This document shows positions 9,101 through 18,182 of a stretch of DNA of 64,000 nucleotides, piece by piece. Every line of letters starts with the position of its first letter. The stretch's first letter is position 1. The stretch is from DASYDU01 sp050248495. Lineage in GTDB: Bacteria; Planctomycetota; Planctomycetia; Pirellulales; Lacipirellulaceae. The stretch covers positions 28,332-92,331 of the forward strand of contig JBFWSG010000022.1 of NCBI GenBank assembly GCA_050248495.1, written 5' to 3'. The notes below the pieces were generated by a model, which did not search any database, was not told the origin of the DNA, and saw nothing but the letters and a program-made list of their open reading frames with translations. Position numbers and translations under genes: made by a program.

Positions 9101-12100
9101 AAAATTTTGAGTTCGCCCTGTGTGAGCAGGATCGTCGCGCGGCCTGCGGCCGTGAGCGACTCCGCGAATTCGATCACGTTTGGGCCGCCAACGATGTTGG
9201 CGGCGAAGATGGCCTCGCGGAGCGAAGTCAGTCCGTCCGAAAAGTCCGTCGTGTCGTCGAGCGTGGTGACGAGGATCGATCCATCGACTGAACCGCCGCC
9301 GGCAGCGAGCAGGGCCTCGACCTGCGCGCCGCTGCCGGGCAGCGACTGGCCGAAATGCAATTTCCAGACGCCGTAGTCATCCTGGTCGACGGTGCCGTCG
9401 CCGTCGCCATCGGCCCCGCTGTAGGCATCCACGGATTGGTTCAGCGTATCACGCCAGACGGTGTAGTCGGCAGCGTCGACGATGTCGTCGTGGTTGTAAT
9501 CACCGGGAAGTGCGGGCACATTCGTGAACTGCTGCACCTCGAATGCGCCGATGTCGATAACAGCAATTTCGATGCCGTTTCCGTCGCGAATACGGTCGAA
9601 ACCAGGACCGCGCTGGTCGTAAAGCGGACCGCCCCCTTCGCCGCCCGCGAAAACCGACGGGCTGCCGGCATCGATGGCCGGGCTGCCGGCGAGCAGGGCA
9701 TGTGTCTTGGTCTCTCCGCCGTTGTCGGCGAGCGGGCCGAGGCCGGGGTCGGCGGTCCCGATGATCTGGTCACCGTTCTCGACGAAGGTCTCCGCGACGA
9801 AGCTGCCCGTGCCGATGAGGTTGTAGCCTTGGGAAATCAAGCTGTTGGTCGGGCCGGAGACGCCGATGTCTAAAGCACCCGCCGGCCGTGGGCCATTGGG
9901 GTCGAAGTTGTCGGCGACGATCGTGTGATAGAAGGAAACGGGCGAATCCCCAGGCGACGGCGCCGCGAGGACACCGCTGCCGGCGAAGTCGTTGGACACA
10001 TTCTCGGTCACCGTCGAAAACTGAAAGCGAACTTTGCCGCTGTCGTTCGAGAGGCCCCCGCCGCCGAGCGGCGCGACGTTGCCCGACACCGTCGAGTTCA
10101 AAATCATCGTGTAGCGGAAATTGGGCGTATCAACGTGGATACCGCCCCCCTTCTGAGCGGAATTGCCGCTGATCGTGCTGCTCTCGATGCGGACGTAGCC
10201 GTCGCCGTTGCGAATGCCGCCGCCGAAATGGAGGGCCGAGTTGCCGCTCACCGTGCTCCGTGCCACGGTCAGATAGCCGCCGTTGACGTTCTGAATGCCG
10301 CCGGCATCGCTCACCGAATCGTTGCCGGTGACGACGCTGTCGAGCACCTGGAGGTTGCCGCCCCAATTGTAGAGACCGCCACCGGAGCCGATGGCCTCGG
10401 GGATCGGCGAGATTGCGGAATTCCCCGAGATCGTGCTTCGCGCGACCACCAGGCTGCCAGCGGCCGTGTTGTAAACGCCGGCGCCCCATTGACTGGAGTT
10501 GCCGGTGATCGTGCAGTCTTCGACGGTCGTGACGTCGTTGTTGAAGATCGCGCCGCCGCTGCCGTTGCCGTCGGCGCCGGTCAGCGTCAGCTTGCGGAGC
10601 GTGATCTGGTTGAAGTAAATGCCGTCGTCCTGTAGCACCAGCACGCGCGAGCCGTTGCCATCTTCCACGCCGGGCGTGATGTCGTTGCCGCTGGCGTCGA
10701 TTGTAATTCTCGCGGCGAGCGCGGAGGCGTCAACGGTCGCGCTGTCGTTGATCGTCAGCTCACCCTGGTGAAGCGTGATCGTCTGGCCGGACAGGTCCGG
10801 CCGGAAGAAGATCACATCCACCGTGGCAAACAGATTGGAAAGTGAGATCGCCTCGCGGAGCGAAAGGTCACCGGGCGAGTAGTCGCCGTCGTTCTCGTCG
10901 ATTGTGGTGTCGACCTGAAGGTAGCGCGCGTCGCTTTCGAAGGCGCCAATGTCGATGCGGGCGGTGGCATCGCCGTTGCCATCGGCCACACGGAAAAAGC
11001 CGCGCTGATCTTCGTTCGGCACGCCCCCAAAACCCGCGAACGCGAGCGGATCGCCGGCGTCAAGGGCCGGGCTGTTGAACAATAGCGGCAGCGTTTGTGT
11101 CGACCCGCCGTAGTCGCCGAGCGGGCCGAGGCGCGGATCGGCGACGCCCGTCTGGTCGCCGACCTGGTTGAACTTGGCAAGCGACGTGCCAAGGCCGATC
11201 AGATTGTACTTGAGCGAATTGAACGAGTTGGCGGGGCCCGGGACGCCGGTCACATGATCGACGTCGCTGCCCGAGTTGCCGGCGATGATCGAGGAGCGGA
11301 CGTCGGTGCGCGTCGTGTTCGTGTCGCCCCAGCTGCCGACCCCGCCGGCCGTGCCGGATGTGGACGTATTGCGGGCGATCGTGCTGAACTCGATCGAGGC
11401 GATGCCGGAGAAATTGAACACCGCGCCGCCCCAGCCCGCGGCCGTGTTGCCGGTGAGGGTCGAGTTGCGAATCGTCAAGTTGTGTTGGCCGCCCATGTCC
11501 GATGCGTTGAAAATGCCGCCGCCGTCGTCACCGGCCGAATTGGCGATCAAGGAGCTGTCCTGGATCGTGACGCGACCGACGCCGTTGGCGATCGCACCGC
11601 CGTCATCTACCGCGGCGTTGTCGCGCAAGGTGACGCGCGTAAGCGTCGCGTAACCCGTGGTGTTGTACAAAGCGCCGCCGTCATCGGCCGCGTTGCCGGA
11701 GATGACCGAGTCCGAAACGCTCAAGTTTTCGTGATTCTCGATGCCGCCGCCGTCGCCCGCCGTGTCGCCGCCGGAGATCGTGAGGAGCGAGATGCTGACC
11801 ACCGCGAGACTGGAGTTCCCATCATCGATACGAAACACGCGGTGGCCGTCGCCAATGTTTTGATCGGGCGTGGGATCGCTGGCCGAGGCGTCGACCGTGA
11901 GCAGGCTCGCCCCCGGCCCGCTGATCGAGAGCGGTTTGTTGATGACCAGCTCGCCTTGGGTGAGCGAGATCGTTGCCGGGCCCGCGGCGGTGAGCTCCGG
12001 CGCGAAATTGATGAATTCGTTCGGCGCTGCGGCGGCAATCGCGTCGCGGAGCGAAATTCCGCCGACGCCGACCCCGTCGTTCTCGTCGACGAGCGTGTCG

Positions 12101-12243
12101 ACAACGATCGCCAGCACCCGGCGATCTTCGAGAGGCTCGAAACGGAGCGGCCGGCGGCGGCGCTCGCGCAAGCTCGGCTGCCGATTGAGCCTCCGCGCCT
12201 CGGCGCGCAACGAGAACCAGTCAAGGCGAGTCTGCCGAGACAT
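6142..12243 (-). CDS. giant secreted beta-helix protein with LEPR-type N-terminus and two dockerin-like modules
   Basis: A 2033-residue surface or secreted protein. A basic N-terminus leads to 'LRFEPLEDRRVLA' (residues about 33-45), the LEPR-XLL-type motif seen at the start of many planctomycete exported proteins. Three sections follow, each opening with a CSLREA-like 'SLRDAI/SLREAI' element and then many short imperfect repeats of the type 'STISGNSA..GGGI', characteristic of right-handed parallel beta-helices in polymorphic outer membrane protein-like adhesins. Each section ends in 'TKTH.LLPGSPAIDGG' (choice-of-anchor Q type). Dockerin-like modules with paired Asp-rich loops (GDYNHDDIVDAADYTVW; GDFNRDGVVDACDYLIW) lie between sections two and three and near the C-terminus. 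A role in adhesion is inferred. Confidence 0.85.
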   Translation of the reverse strand: MSRQTRLDWFSLRAEARRLNRQPSLRERRRRPLRFEPLEDRRVLAIVVDTLVDENDGVGVGGISLRDAIAAAAPNEFINFAPELTAAGPATISLTQGELVINKPLSISGPGASLLTVDASASDPTPDQNIGDGHRVFRIDDGNSSLAVVSISLLTISGGDTAGDGGGIENHENLSVSDSVISGNAADDGGALYNTTGYATLTRVTLRDNAAVDDGGAIANGVGRVTIQDSSLIANSAGDDGGGIFNASDMGGQHNLTIRNSTLTGNTAAGWGGAVFNFSGIASIEFSTIARNTSTSGTAGGVGSWGDTNTTRTDVRSSIIAGNSGSDVDHVTGVPGPANSFNSLKYNLIGLGTSLAKFNQVGDQTGVADPRLGPLGDYGGSTQTLPLLFNSPALDAGDPLAFAGFGGVPNEDQRGFFRVADGNGDATARIDIGAFESDARYLQVDTTIDENDGDYSPGDLSLREAISLSNLFATVDVIFFRPDLSGQTITLHQGELTINDSATVDASALAARITIDASGNDITPGVEDGNGSRVLVLQDDGIYFNQITLRKLTLTGADGNGSGGAIFNNDVTTVEDCTITGNSSQWGAGVYNTAAGSLVVARSTISGNSAISPIPEAIGSGGGLYNWGGNLQVLDSVVTGNDSVSDAGGIQNVNGGYLTVARSTVSGNSALHFGGGIRNGDGYVRIESSTISGNSAQKGGGIHVDTPNFRYTMILNSTVSGNVAPLGGGGLSNDSGKVRFQFSTVTENVSNDFAGSGVLAAPSPGDSPVSFYHTIVADNFDPNGPRPAGALDIGVSGPTNSLISQGYNLIGTGSFVAETFVENGDQIIGTADPGLGPLADNGGETKTHALLAGSPAIDAGSPSVFAGGEGGGPLYDQRGPGFDRIRDGNGIEIAVIDIGAFEVQQFTNVPALPGDYNHDDIVDAADYTVWRDTLNQSVDAYSGADGDGDGTVDQDDYGVWKLHFGQSLPGSGAQVEALLAAGGGSVDGSILVTTLDDTTDFSDGLTSLREAIFAANIVGGPNVIEFAESLTAAGRATILLTQGELKILDAVSILGPGAALLAIDASSNDPDMEHEVLGNGSRIFNVDDGNALQFSDVTIRGLTLTGGDSELGGAIRSVEALRAEELVVADNWAAIGGAIALIGSGAESVVADCIINGNQAGSQGGAIWTQASPGGTVSVRGNTIFDNEANRGGALYIGAGPIDGRVIISSNTITANLAKQQGGAIFITPQSPIVTIRDSSISGNTSAQQGGGISANGARNLSIINSFILDNRSTSTNSQTGRGGGIYSNTGDLAIAGSTISGNRALIGGGIYGRNGELSVQFSTLSENTATAGNGGGIYSNRDRLTLLGSSITGNEALGPTAAMGRGGGVWHAPNFAATSTIADNVIGENSAQMYGGGLYFRPTQETAASALLAVTNLTITGNKATRGGGIAAGFGTQGANLGTLIVNGGSIQDNTASSTGGGIYMRIGNLTVNGTTIAGNSAGNNGGGVAGPTVAGQNIQMTFDGATLRDNRAANTGDIGDGGGIWLSSGGSASVLSLTRTQVVGNTARRGGGIYRNGASSQSSMLIASSVVSGNIGTGAGGGLYNLGGLVAIANSTFESNRVTGNVRTSGGGAIFNRQADLLVTNTTISGNTAMQSLGGGIYHSGGDLSVMGSTIAGNSTMQAGAGVWANSSISDRISFHSTTVSGNLSSQATGGLWLQGDVTLRHSTIVLNRTLNSSNFAAGVQFSGPLELDHVIIAQNLSSNGNELDLSNPGLTFASIRSSLIGSNASTSLVAAPVGSPDADGNLIGAADGGVIDPLLAPLFTNGGPTKTHSLLPGSPAIDGGALVSGTPLGFDQRGNPFSRMVDGDGDGVIRIDMGAYESQGIPQFTSGDFNRDGVVDACDYLIWRDTLGVTVEPYHGADGDGDGLVGESDFDIWKAHFGRGLSFTSGGSGAFTAATAGSEPDNGATIESIPQPLAPPGVIQTAPPRQSVRRARLTSASTDQVLAWWSARHRIVATHDAATPVDSHGECDDTHDEVTTLDLAFEALAG

Positions 12244-12368
12244 TGAGGCGACCTCCCATGGTTGAGCATCCCACTGGCCGCCCTATTCTAACGCGGCCGT
12301 CGAAGAGCGGGCAACAAAACCGTGCGGCGGCTTTGCGCAGGCCCCCAGCTCTCTGACCCCATAAGGAG

Positions 12369-13352
12369 TTAAACGAAGAGGCGCTTCGCGGCGGCGCGGC
12401 CGCGAGCGGCAATGGCAGCATCGACGAGCGACAGCTGCTCGGGAGACAGAGACCGGAGCATCGCGGCGGCCGTTTCGGCAATTTGCTCGGGACGCTTGGC
12501 ACCACAGAGGGCGGCGGTAATCCCGCTCTGGTGGATCGTCCAATTAACTACCAGTTGAGCGATGGAGTGGCCAGAGAGTGCGGCGGCGCGGCGGAGGGCG
12601 TCGAGGAAATCCTGATTCTTCTGCCACTCTTCGCCCTGAAACATGGGCATGGTTTGACGTTTGTCGCGCGCGTCGAACTGGTGCTCGCGCGTAAACTTGC
12701 CGGCCAGCAGCCCCTTCATCAACGGCCAGTAGATCGTCACCGCGATGTTATTCGACCGGCACCAGGGCAGCGTGCGCTGCTCGATGTCGCGCTGCAGCAT
12801 GTTATAGGGAAGCTGCACCGCGGCGAGCGGCGTAATGGCCTGAAACGCCAGCAGCTCGTCAAGCCTACAATTCGAGGCGCCAACGGCGCGCGTCTTGCCC
12901 GCGGCCATCAGCTCGCCCAGCGCGGCGGCCGACTCTTCAATCGGAACCCTTTCATCCGGCGAATGCAAATAGAGCAGCTCGACGTGATCCGTCCCCAGCC
13001 GGCGGAGGCTCTCGTCACATTCGCGGCGGAGCACCTCGGCGCGGCCGCAGGTGACCATCTCGCCGCCTTCGTAGTGTATGCCGCACTTGGTGGCGATGAC
13101 CATTTCGTCGCGGCGGTTGCCCAATGCGCGGCGAATGAGATTTTCGCTTTCGCCGTTGGGTCCGTAGACGTAGGCCGTGTCGAGATGATTCACGCCAACA
13201 TCGAAACACTTCTGGATCGTGGCGATGCTATCGGCCTCGGTCGTGCCGAGCGTCGTCACGCCCGCAATCGGCCAGCAGCCGAGTGCCACGGGCGCGATCG
13301 CAAAGCCGGAGTTTCCTAGTGGTCGGCGTTCGATTTGCGAGAGGAGCGTCAT
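12369..13352 (-). CDS. aldo/keto reductase
   Basis: A 327-residue NADPH-dependent oxidoreductase with a TIM-barrel fold. The catalytic tetrad is visible as Asp58 and Tyr63 in DTAYVYG, Lys89 in 'VIATKCG' and His130 in 'LLYLHSPD'. The C-terminal part carries the cofactor-binding 'ALCGAKRPEQIAE' element, a variant of the usual 'IPGA' loop. It resembles the AKR5/AKR13-type family that acts on sugars and small aldehydes; the substrate is not predictable. It is 33 bases downstream of the large PEP-CTERM gene and 125 bases upstream of the beta-helix gene, all on the minus strand. Confidence 0.92.
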   Translation of the reverse strand: MTLLSQIERRPLGNSGFAIAPVALGCWPIAGVTTLGTTEADSIATIQKCFDVGVNHLDTAYVYGPNGESENLIRRALGNRRDEMVIATKCGIHYEGGEMVTCGRAEVLRRECDESLRRLGTDHVELLYLHSPDERVPIEESAAALGELMAAGKTRAVGASNCRLDELLAFQAITPLAAVQLPYNMLQRDIEQRTLPWCRSNNIAVTIYWPLMKGLLAGKFTREHQFDARDKRQTMPMFQGEEWQKNQDFLDALRRAAALSGHSIAQLVVNWTIHQSGITAALCGAKRPEQIAETAAAMLRSLSPEQLSLVDAAIAARGRAAAKRLFV

Positions 13353-13385
13353 GGCGACCGTTCTACCAGCCGGCCAGAAGTAGCG

Positions 13386-16300
13386 TCAACGTGCGATATT
13401 GCAGCGCGACACCCGACGGCCTGGCGCGGCAACCATCGCGGTTGAGACGACGAGCGACACCAGCGCGATCGAGGAAGGCTCGGGCACAGCCGCTGCTGGC
13501 CCGAGCGAGCCATCGCCTGCCGCCGCCACCTGGCCGAAGTTCGCCTTCCAGATGTTGTAGTCAGCCTGGTCGACGCTGCCGTTGCCCGAGGCGTCGGCGG
13601 CGAGCGTGTTGGTGCCAAACTTGTCCCGCCAGACGCTGAAGTCCGCGGCGTCGACGCGGCCGTCGTGGTTGAAGTCGCCGAGCACGCCGCCGACTTCGAG
13701 CGTCACGGCGTTCGCGCTGTAGTCGACGCTCCAGCTGGCGCCGCCGGCCAACTCGGGGAGCGACTCGCTGTCGAAAGTGCCGGTGAGTCCGCCGGTCGCG
13801 GCGACGACTTGGAAGCTGGTGCCGATCGCCGGGCGATAGCCGCCCAACAGCGAAACATTGAGATCGCCGTCGATCGAGGCCGTTTGGGCCACAGTCACAC
13901 GGTCGTACTGCGTGCCGGGCGTCGTGCCGGCGAGCTCGATGTTGAGCGTGCTCAGGGGACCGAAGCTCACGTCGCCGCCGAAGGCCATCGTGCCGGGGCT
14001 GAAGCCGGGACGGGCGTCCCCTTCGATGAAGACCTGCCCGGTGCCCGTGACCCCGTTGCCCGAGAGGCTGCCAAGGAACACCGCAGTGCTCTTGAGGGTG
14101 CCGGAGGCGCTGACCTGGATGCTACCGTTGTTCACGACGTCGTCGAAGAAGTTGGCCTGGGCGCCACCGGTGACGATGATGCGGCCAGGAGTGTTCAAGT
14201 TGTTCATGTTCGTGACGTCGCCAAAGACGTCGGACACGCCGGCCGCGAATGTGAGCGCCCCGTTGTTCGACAAGCTCCCGTTAAAGCGGAGCGTCGCTTC
14301 GCGGGCGGCGATCATGCCAGTGCTCGGGCTGGCGCTGCTGTTGGTCACCGGCCTGCCGAACTCGATCGTGCCGCCGTCGACGTCGACCAGGCCGTTGTTA
14401 ATGGTGGTTCCCGAGGCGCCCAGAATTTCCAACCGCTGGCCGCTTTGAACGCGGATCTGGCCGGGCGAATTGTTCGTGATCGGACTGTTGATGCGGCCCG
14501 AACCTTCGACCAGCCCGGAGTTCGACATGGCGGCGGCGTTGACCGTCGCAACGGCGCCGGCGAGATGCAGCTCACCGCCGTTGGCGAAGGTCGTCCCGGC
14601 GCTGAGCGTGCCATCAGTGACGAAGATTCGCGCGCCGGCCGGGTTGGTCACGCCGGCGGCAAAGGTTCCCGTTCCGGCGGATTCGAAGCGGGCGACGACG
14701 CCGCTATTGACCAGCAAGACATTGCCGGCCGTGGCCCCGCCCGTCACGCTCAAATCCGACTGGAGATTAAACGTGTTGGCCAGCGTGTCGATTTTTCGAC
14801 CAAAGCCCAGCACTCGGGTCGAACCGACGATTGCATCGAGCGCGGCGTCGTTGGCGACGAAGTTCTGCTGCACTTCGATCGTGCCGGAGTTGAACGTAAA
14901 TTTGCCCCCGTTGGCTTCGAGGGTCGAAAATCGCATCGTGCCACCGGACATCACAATCGAGCCGCCGCCCCAGAGCTTGAGCGTGCCGCCTGAGTTCACG
15001 GTGCCACCCGGGCCGATCGTGATGGTCCCCAGGCCGCCCGCGGCCGTGGTGGTGCCGCCCACGCCCATTCCGCCCGTGGCGACAAACGTGCTGTTGGCGC
15101 CTTCGACGCGGAGCGAACCGGTGCCGCCATCTTGGGCGCCCAACGAGGCAGTCGTAGTTTGAAAGCTCGATCCGCCGCTCACCACCAATCCACCTTGTCG
15201 ATTGCCGCCGATCGTCACGCTCGGCGTGTTGGCGGCGGACGACTGCGCACCGCTGCCCAAGCGCAGCGCCGGCACATCGTTCAGACCGGAACCATTGAGC
15301 GTCAGAGCCGCGCCGCCGTTGTTGAAGGTGCCGCCGTTGATAAACATCGTTCCGTTCGTCCAGTTGAGCGTGGAGCTGGCTGCCCGGGTGAAGCTGCCGG
15401 CGGTAATCGTTCCGCCGGTGAAATTGAGCGTACCGTTCTGCGTACCGGCCGGGTCACCGATCGAAAGCACAGTGCCCACGGTGAGGCTGGCGTCTGATTC
15501 GACGGTCAGAGCGCCGGCGCCGGCCGCGGCAACGCTCATGCCGCCCGAGATGCTCCAAGCGGACCCGGAACCGGTCACCGTCGCCTTGCCGACGCCGGTC
15601 GCCAACGAGGCCAGAGTGACGGCACCGGTCGTGTTCACGACGCCGCCAGAGTTGACGGAAATATTGGCGGAACCCGCGGCCCCGACAGTGACGGCGGCGG
15701 TCGTCCAGCGGGAACCAGTGCCCGCAATGGCGACGTTCCCTTCGCCCCCCGCCAGGGAGCCGATCGTGGTCGCTCCCGTGGTCGTCGCCCGGGCCGCCGT
15801 CGAGACGGCGAAGTTGCCCAAGCCGGAACCGCCCACAAGCAACGTGCCACCCATGTTCCAAGTCGAATCGAGCCCGGTAACCACGGCCGTGCCGAAGCCC
15901 GTGTCGCTGTTACCGATCAACACGTTACTTGCGGTGTCGACCTGGGCTGCGGACTGGACGCTCATCGAGCCGTCGCCCGCTTCGCCGACGGTCAATGTGC
16001 CACCCTGGATCCAGCGCGAGGACAGGCCTGTAATTGTGGCGGTGCCGTTGGCGCCCAGCGCATTGCCGAGCCGAATGTTGCCGGCGACATTCATCAAACC
16101 GCCGGACTGCACCGTCAGCGTGCCAGTGCCGTTGAAGCCAATGGTGGCCGCCTGGCTGGCATCGAGGACGGCGTTCACGCCATTGACCGTTACCGTGCCG
16201 GAAACCCCGTCTTCCTGACCGAGAATCAGCGATCCCACATCGGCGCGGCCGTTATCCTCGAGTGTGAGCGTGCCGTTCGCCAGTTGACCGACGAACAAGT

Positions 16301-16859
16301 TGGGATCGAGCGTGCCATTCCCCAGGCGGCCGCCGGTGGTGATCTTCAATTCACCACTGGAAAAACCAGCTGAACCAATCGAAACGACGTCCCCAGCCGA
16401 GTCGACGCCCAAGAGGCCGTCCTTGATGGTCAGTTTTCCCGTGAGCGGAGTCGTCGACGATCCGCCGGCTCCGATGAGCGTGCCACTGGCGGCGGTGAGG
16501 ATATAGTCGTTGCCGTTGAGATCGAAGGTCACTGTGCCGTTGGCGACCACGAGGCCGGTGTTGGTAATGTCGGTCGAATAGCTGACGGTATACGTCTGGT
16601 TTGTGGTGAAATTCGCGGTGTTGGCCGCAACGGGAAACGATGCACCACCCACCCCGCCGGCCGTTGTGGACCAGTTGGCGTTGTTGCTGAACGCGCCTCC
16701 GGAAGTTGTGATCCAGAAGCGGTTCTGGGCGTTGGCAGCAGGTGCGAACATGCACGTCGCCGCGACCATTGCGGTCAGCGAGGCAGCAATCGGCAGGATA
16801 GAAACAGAGCGGTTCCGTCGACCAGCGCATGCGCGCGGCCGTAGCTGTAATAGCGTCAT
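13386..16859 (-). CDS. large secreted repeat protein with dockerin-like module and PEP-CTERM tail
   Basis: About 1,157 residues. The chosen start at 16859 gives a long signal peptide (basic stretch, hydrophobic 'ILPIAASLTAMVAA', cleavage after 'PAANA'); the frame is open 20 codons further upstream to 16919, and neither start has a clear ribosome site. The body is a series of about 20-residue repeats of the kind 'GTLTVGEAGDGSMSV', typical of autotransporter-associated beta-solenoids, but no outer-membrane barrel domain follows. Near the end is a dockerin-like pair (GDFNHDGRVDAADFSVW... GSVDQADYNIW), then 'VPEPSSIAL', a hydrophobic stretch and a basic end: the PEP-CTERM sorting signal. It is probably processed by an exosortase, which is not encoded in the window. 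Confidence 0.85.
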   Translation of the reverse strand: MTLLQLRPRACAGRRNRSVSILPIAASLTAMVAATCMFAPAANAQNRFWITTSGGAFSNNANWSTTAGGVGGASFPVAANTANFTTNQTYTVSYSTDITNTGLVVANGTVTFDLNGNDYILTAASGTLIGAGGSSTTPLTGKLTIKDGLLGVDSAGDVVSIGSAGFSSGELKITTGGRLGNGTLDPNLFVGQLANGTLTLEDNGRADVGSLILGQEDGVSGTVTVNGVNAVLDASQAATIGFNGTGTLTVQSGGLMNVAGNIRLGNALGANGTATITGLSSRWIQGGTLTVGEAGDGSMSVQSAAQVDTASNVLIGNSDTGFGTAVVTGLDSTWNMGGTLLVGGSGLGNFAVSTAARATTTGATTIGSLAGGEGNVAIAGTGSRWTTAAVTVGAAGSANISVNSGGVVNTTGAVTLASLATGVGKATVTGSGSAWSISGGMSVAAAGAGALTVESDASLTVGTVLSIGDPAGTQNGTLNFTGGTITAGSFTRAASSTLNWTNGTMFINGGTFNNGGAALTLNGSGLNDVPALRLGSGAQSSAANTPSVTIGGNRQGGLVVSGGSSFQTTTASLGAQDGGTGSLRVEGANSTFVATGGMGVGGTTTAAGGLGTITIGPGGTVNSGGTLKLWGGGSIVMSGGTMRFSTLEANGGKFTFNSGTIEVQQNFVANDAALDAIVGSTRVLGFGRKIDTLANTFNLQSDLSVTGGATAGNVLLVNSGVVARFESAGTGTFAAGVTNPAGARIFVTDGTLSAGTTFANGGELHLAGAVATVNAAAMSNSGLVEGSGRINSPITNNSPGQIRVQSGQRLEILGASGTTINNGLVDVDGGTIEFGRPVTNSSASPSTGMIAAREATLRFNGSLSNNGALTFAAGVSDVFGDVTNMNNLNTPGRIIVTGGAQANFFDDVVNNGSIQVSASGTLKSTAVFLGSLSGNGVTGTGQVFIEGDARPGFSPGTMAFGGDVSFGPLSTLNIELAGTTPGTQYDRVTVAQTASIDGDLNVSLLGGYRPAIGTSFQVVAATGGLTGTFDSESLPELAGGASWSVDYSANAVTLEVGGVLGDFNHDGRVDAADFSVWRDKFGTNTLAADASGNGSVDQADYNIWKANFGQVAAAGDGSLGPAAAVPEPSSIALVSLVVSTAMVAAPGRRVSRCNIAR

Positions 16860-17055
16860 GGAGAAGTCTCGTGAATGTTCCGGTAGCGCGGGATACGTAG
16901 CGCAAGAAGATTTGGCCATATTGCAAACGGCCGAAATCTACTTTCATTGTAAGCAGGAAAACGGAAAAGACGACCAAAATGACGCAGAAAAAAGCGGTCT
17001 AATTCTGCGAAATTCGCGTGACAAAATAGCGGCACAGCGACCGAAATAGCGGCTG

Positions 17056-18138
17056 CTAAGCGGTGCCGCCGTCCGGAACGAGCGAGGCAGGGCGCTCCGG
17101 CCTGTACAGGCAACAGTCGTCGGGACAGACGTCTTCTTTGGGACCGAGCCCGCCCAGGGCCAGACGCCGGGGATTGTCGGTCAGCCGCTCTTCAATGAGC
17201 TGACGGATCATCGTCACGAAGCGAGGGTGGGTGCCCACGGTGGCCGCACGGACCAGCTCAATGTCGAGGTCAGCACACTCTTGTTTAGCCTCGGTGTCGA
17301 GGTCATAAATCACTTCCAGATGATCGGAAATGAAACCGATGGGCACGACGACCACGTCGCGGAGCGGACTCGCGGTATGACGCTGCCGGATGAAGTCCAT
17401 CACGTCCGGCTCCAGCCACGGCTGACTCGGCGGACCGCTGCGGCTCTGATACACCAGCTGCCACGCGTCGCGTCCGACTCCCGCACTAACCAGCTGACAA
17501 GCGTCGCGGAGCTGCTCCTCGTAGCGGCAGCCGGCGGCCATCGCCTGCGGAATGCTGTGGGCAGTAAAGATTAGCGGCGTTGCGTCGCGCCGCGCGGCCG
17601 GAATCTGCTCCAGCGCGTCGCGCGTCCGCTCGATCATCGGCTCGATGAAGCCCGGGTGGTTGAAGAACACGCGGAGCTTGTCGATCTCGGGCGCGGAGGT
17701 TCCAACTTCTTGCAGCGCTTGTGCGATATTTTCTCGATACTGGCGGCAACCGGAGTAAGAACTGAATGCGCTCGTGACGAATGCCAGCGCGCGGCTCACG
17801 CCGTCGGCGGCCATCTGACGCAGCGTATCAGCCAGCAGCGGATGCCAGTTGCGGTTGCCCCAATAGATCGGCAGCGAGAGCCCGTGTGTGGCGAGTTCCT
17901 GTTGCAGGGCGGCGATCAGTTGGCGGTTCTGCTCATTGATCGGACTTTTGCCGCCAAAGCGATGGTAGTGCTCGGCGACCTCCAGCATTCGCTCTCGAGG
18001 AACGTTGCGGCCCCGCAGCACGTTTTCGAGAAACGGCAGCACGTCGTCCGGGCCGTCCGGGCCGCCGAAGGAAACAACGAGAAGTGCTTCGTAACGGAGG
18101 GGCTCGTGCCGGACGCTCGTCGAAAGTCGATCAGTCAT
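17056..18138 (-). CDS. hemH: ferrochelatase
   Basis: A 360-residue enzyme that inserts ferrous iron into a porphyrin at the end of heme synthesis. It opens with 'LLVVSFGGPDGP', and the metal-inserting residues are His194 in TAHSIP and Glu275 in 'GFISDHLEVIYDLD'. Start 18138 is chosen because it begins the family-like region and clears the end of the M64 gene at 18183; the longer open frame would run into that gene. Cysteines at 131 (SYSGC), 338, 342 and 343 (CPDDCC) resemble the arrangement of [2Fe-2S] ligands in some bacterial ferrochelatases, though the spacing of the C-terminal ones is not the standard one. Whether it uses coproporphyrin III or protoporphyrin IX cannot be decided here. Confidence 0.93.
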   Translation of the reverse strand: MTDRLSTSVRHEPLRYEALLVVSFGGPDGPDDVLPFLENVLRGRNVPRERMLEVAEHYHRFGGKSPINEQNRQLIAALQQELATHGLSLPIYWGNRNWHPLLADTLRQMAADGVSRALAFVTSAFSSYSGCRQYRENIAQALQEVGTSAPEIDKLRVFFNHPGFIEPMIERTRDALEQIPAARRDATPLIFTAHSIPQAMAAGCRYEEQLRDACQLVSAGVGRDAWQLVYQSRSGPPSQPWLEPDVMDFIRQRHTASPLRDVVVVPIGFISDHLEVIYDLDTEAKQECADLDIELVRAATVGTHPRFVTMIRQLIEERLTDNPRRLALGGLGPKEDVCPDDCCLYRPERPASLVPDGGTA

Positions 18139-18182
18139 GTCAGCCTGGACGTCGCTCGCTGCCGAGGAAAAACCCCAGGCAA

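Noticed and set aside
11095..12246. A 383-codon plus-strand open frame
   Set aside because: It is antisense to the beta-helix gene, whose repeat structure is clearly real; the plus-strand product is an Arg/Ala/Asp-rich shadow caused by high GC.
13665..14993. A 442-codon plus-strand open frame
   Set aside because: Antisense shadow of the PEP-CTERM repeat protein; no recognisable domain.
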